DNA from: an uncultured bacterium
GTDB taxonomy: Bacteria > Actinomycetota > Actinomycetes > S36-B12
DNA length: 5,068 nucleotides
Reading direction: 5' to 3'
Assembly: GCA_903954205.1 (NCBI GenBank)
Contig: CAJBMR010000479.1
Span: forward strand, 1 to 5,068
Shown here: piece after piece, positions 5,060 to 5,068 of the stretch
How the letters are laid out: each line of letters begins with the position of its first letter
Numbering within the stretch: the first letter of the stretch is position 1
The notes under the pieces: generated by a model
What the model was told of the DNA's origin: nothing
What the model saw: the letters and a program-made list of their open reading frames with translations, nothing else
Database searches by the model: none
Translations under genes and position numbers: made by a program

Positions 5060-5068
5060 GGACGCAAG

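Noticed and set aside
1..5068. Defence island, phage, insertion sequence, CRISPR, tRNA, rRNA or riboswitch
   Set aside because: I looked on both strands for transposase or integrase motifs, terminal inverted repeats, regularly spaced repeats, tRNA-like arms and long structured leaders. None is present, and the longest non-coding stretch is 56 bp.

Overview
The window comes from a GC-rich, compact bacterial chromosome. About 97% of it is coding, with only 139 of 5068 bases outside genes, and the organism is most likely an actinobacterium. The grounds are the strong GC bias at third codon positions, the GTG starts, families common in Actinomycetota, and a run of promoters that look leaderless (TAGNNT, six bases, then the start codon). 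Nothing in the sequence fixes the genus. I see no mobile element, CRISPR array, rRNA or tRNA, and all six genes look intact.

Layout. On the minus strand, 4-798 encodes a TauE/SafE-family membrane transporter. It is divergent, across 56 bp, from a plus-strand pair: a glyoxalase-like domain fused to a TPR-like helical domain (855-1922), then a small class I SAM-dependent methyltransferase (1927-2553). These converge, with 12 bp between stops, on a minus-strand patatin-like phospholipase (2566-3480). That gene is divergent, across only 37 bp, from a small acidic hypothetical protein on the plus strand (3518-3823). This in turn converges, with a 6-bp gap, on a minus-strand secreted beta-propeller protein with a C-terminal fibronectin-III-like domain (3830-5047). 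The last 21 bases hold the promoter of the propeller gene.

How the genes relate. I see no pathway linking the six products. They look like ordinary single-gene units plus one two-gene plus-strand pair. The most striking feature is regulatory: five of the six genes have TAGNNT exactly 12 bases upstream of an ATG or GTG. This is the geometry of a -10 box whose transcript starts on the first base of the start codon. Because 12 is a multiple of three, the TAG is also an in-frame stop, which fixes each annotated start. Only the TauE/SafE gene has a Shine-Dalgarno sequence and a leader. I did not find a convincing undescribed multi-gene system. The items most worth following up are the promoter architecture, the glyoxalase-TPR fusion and the propeller protein.
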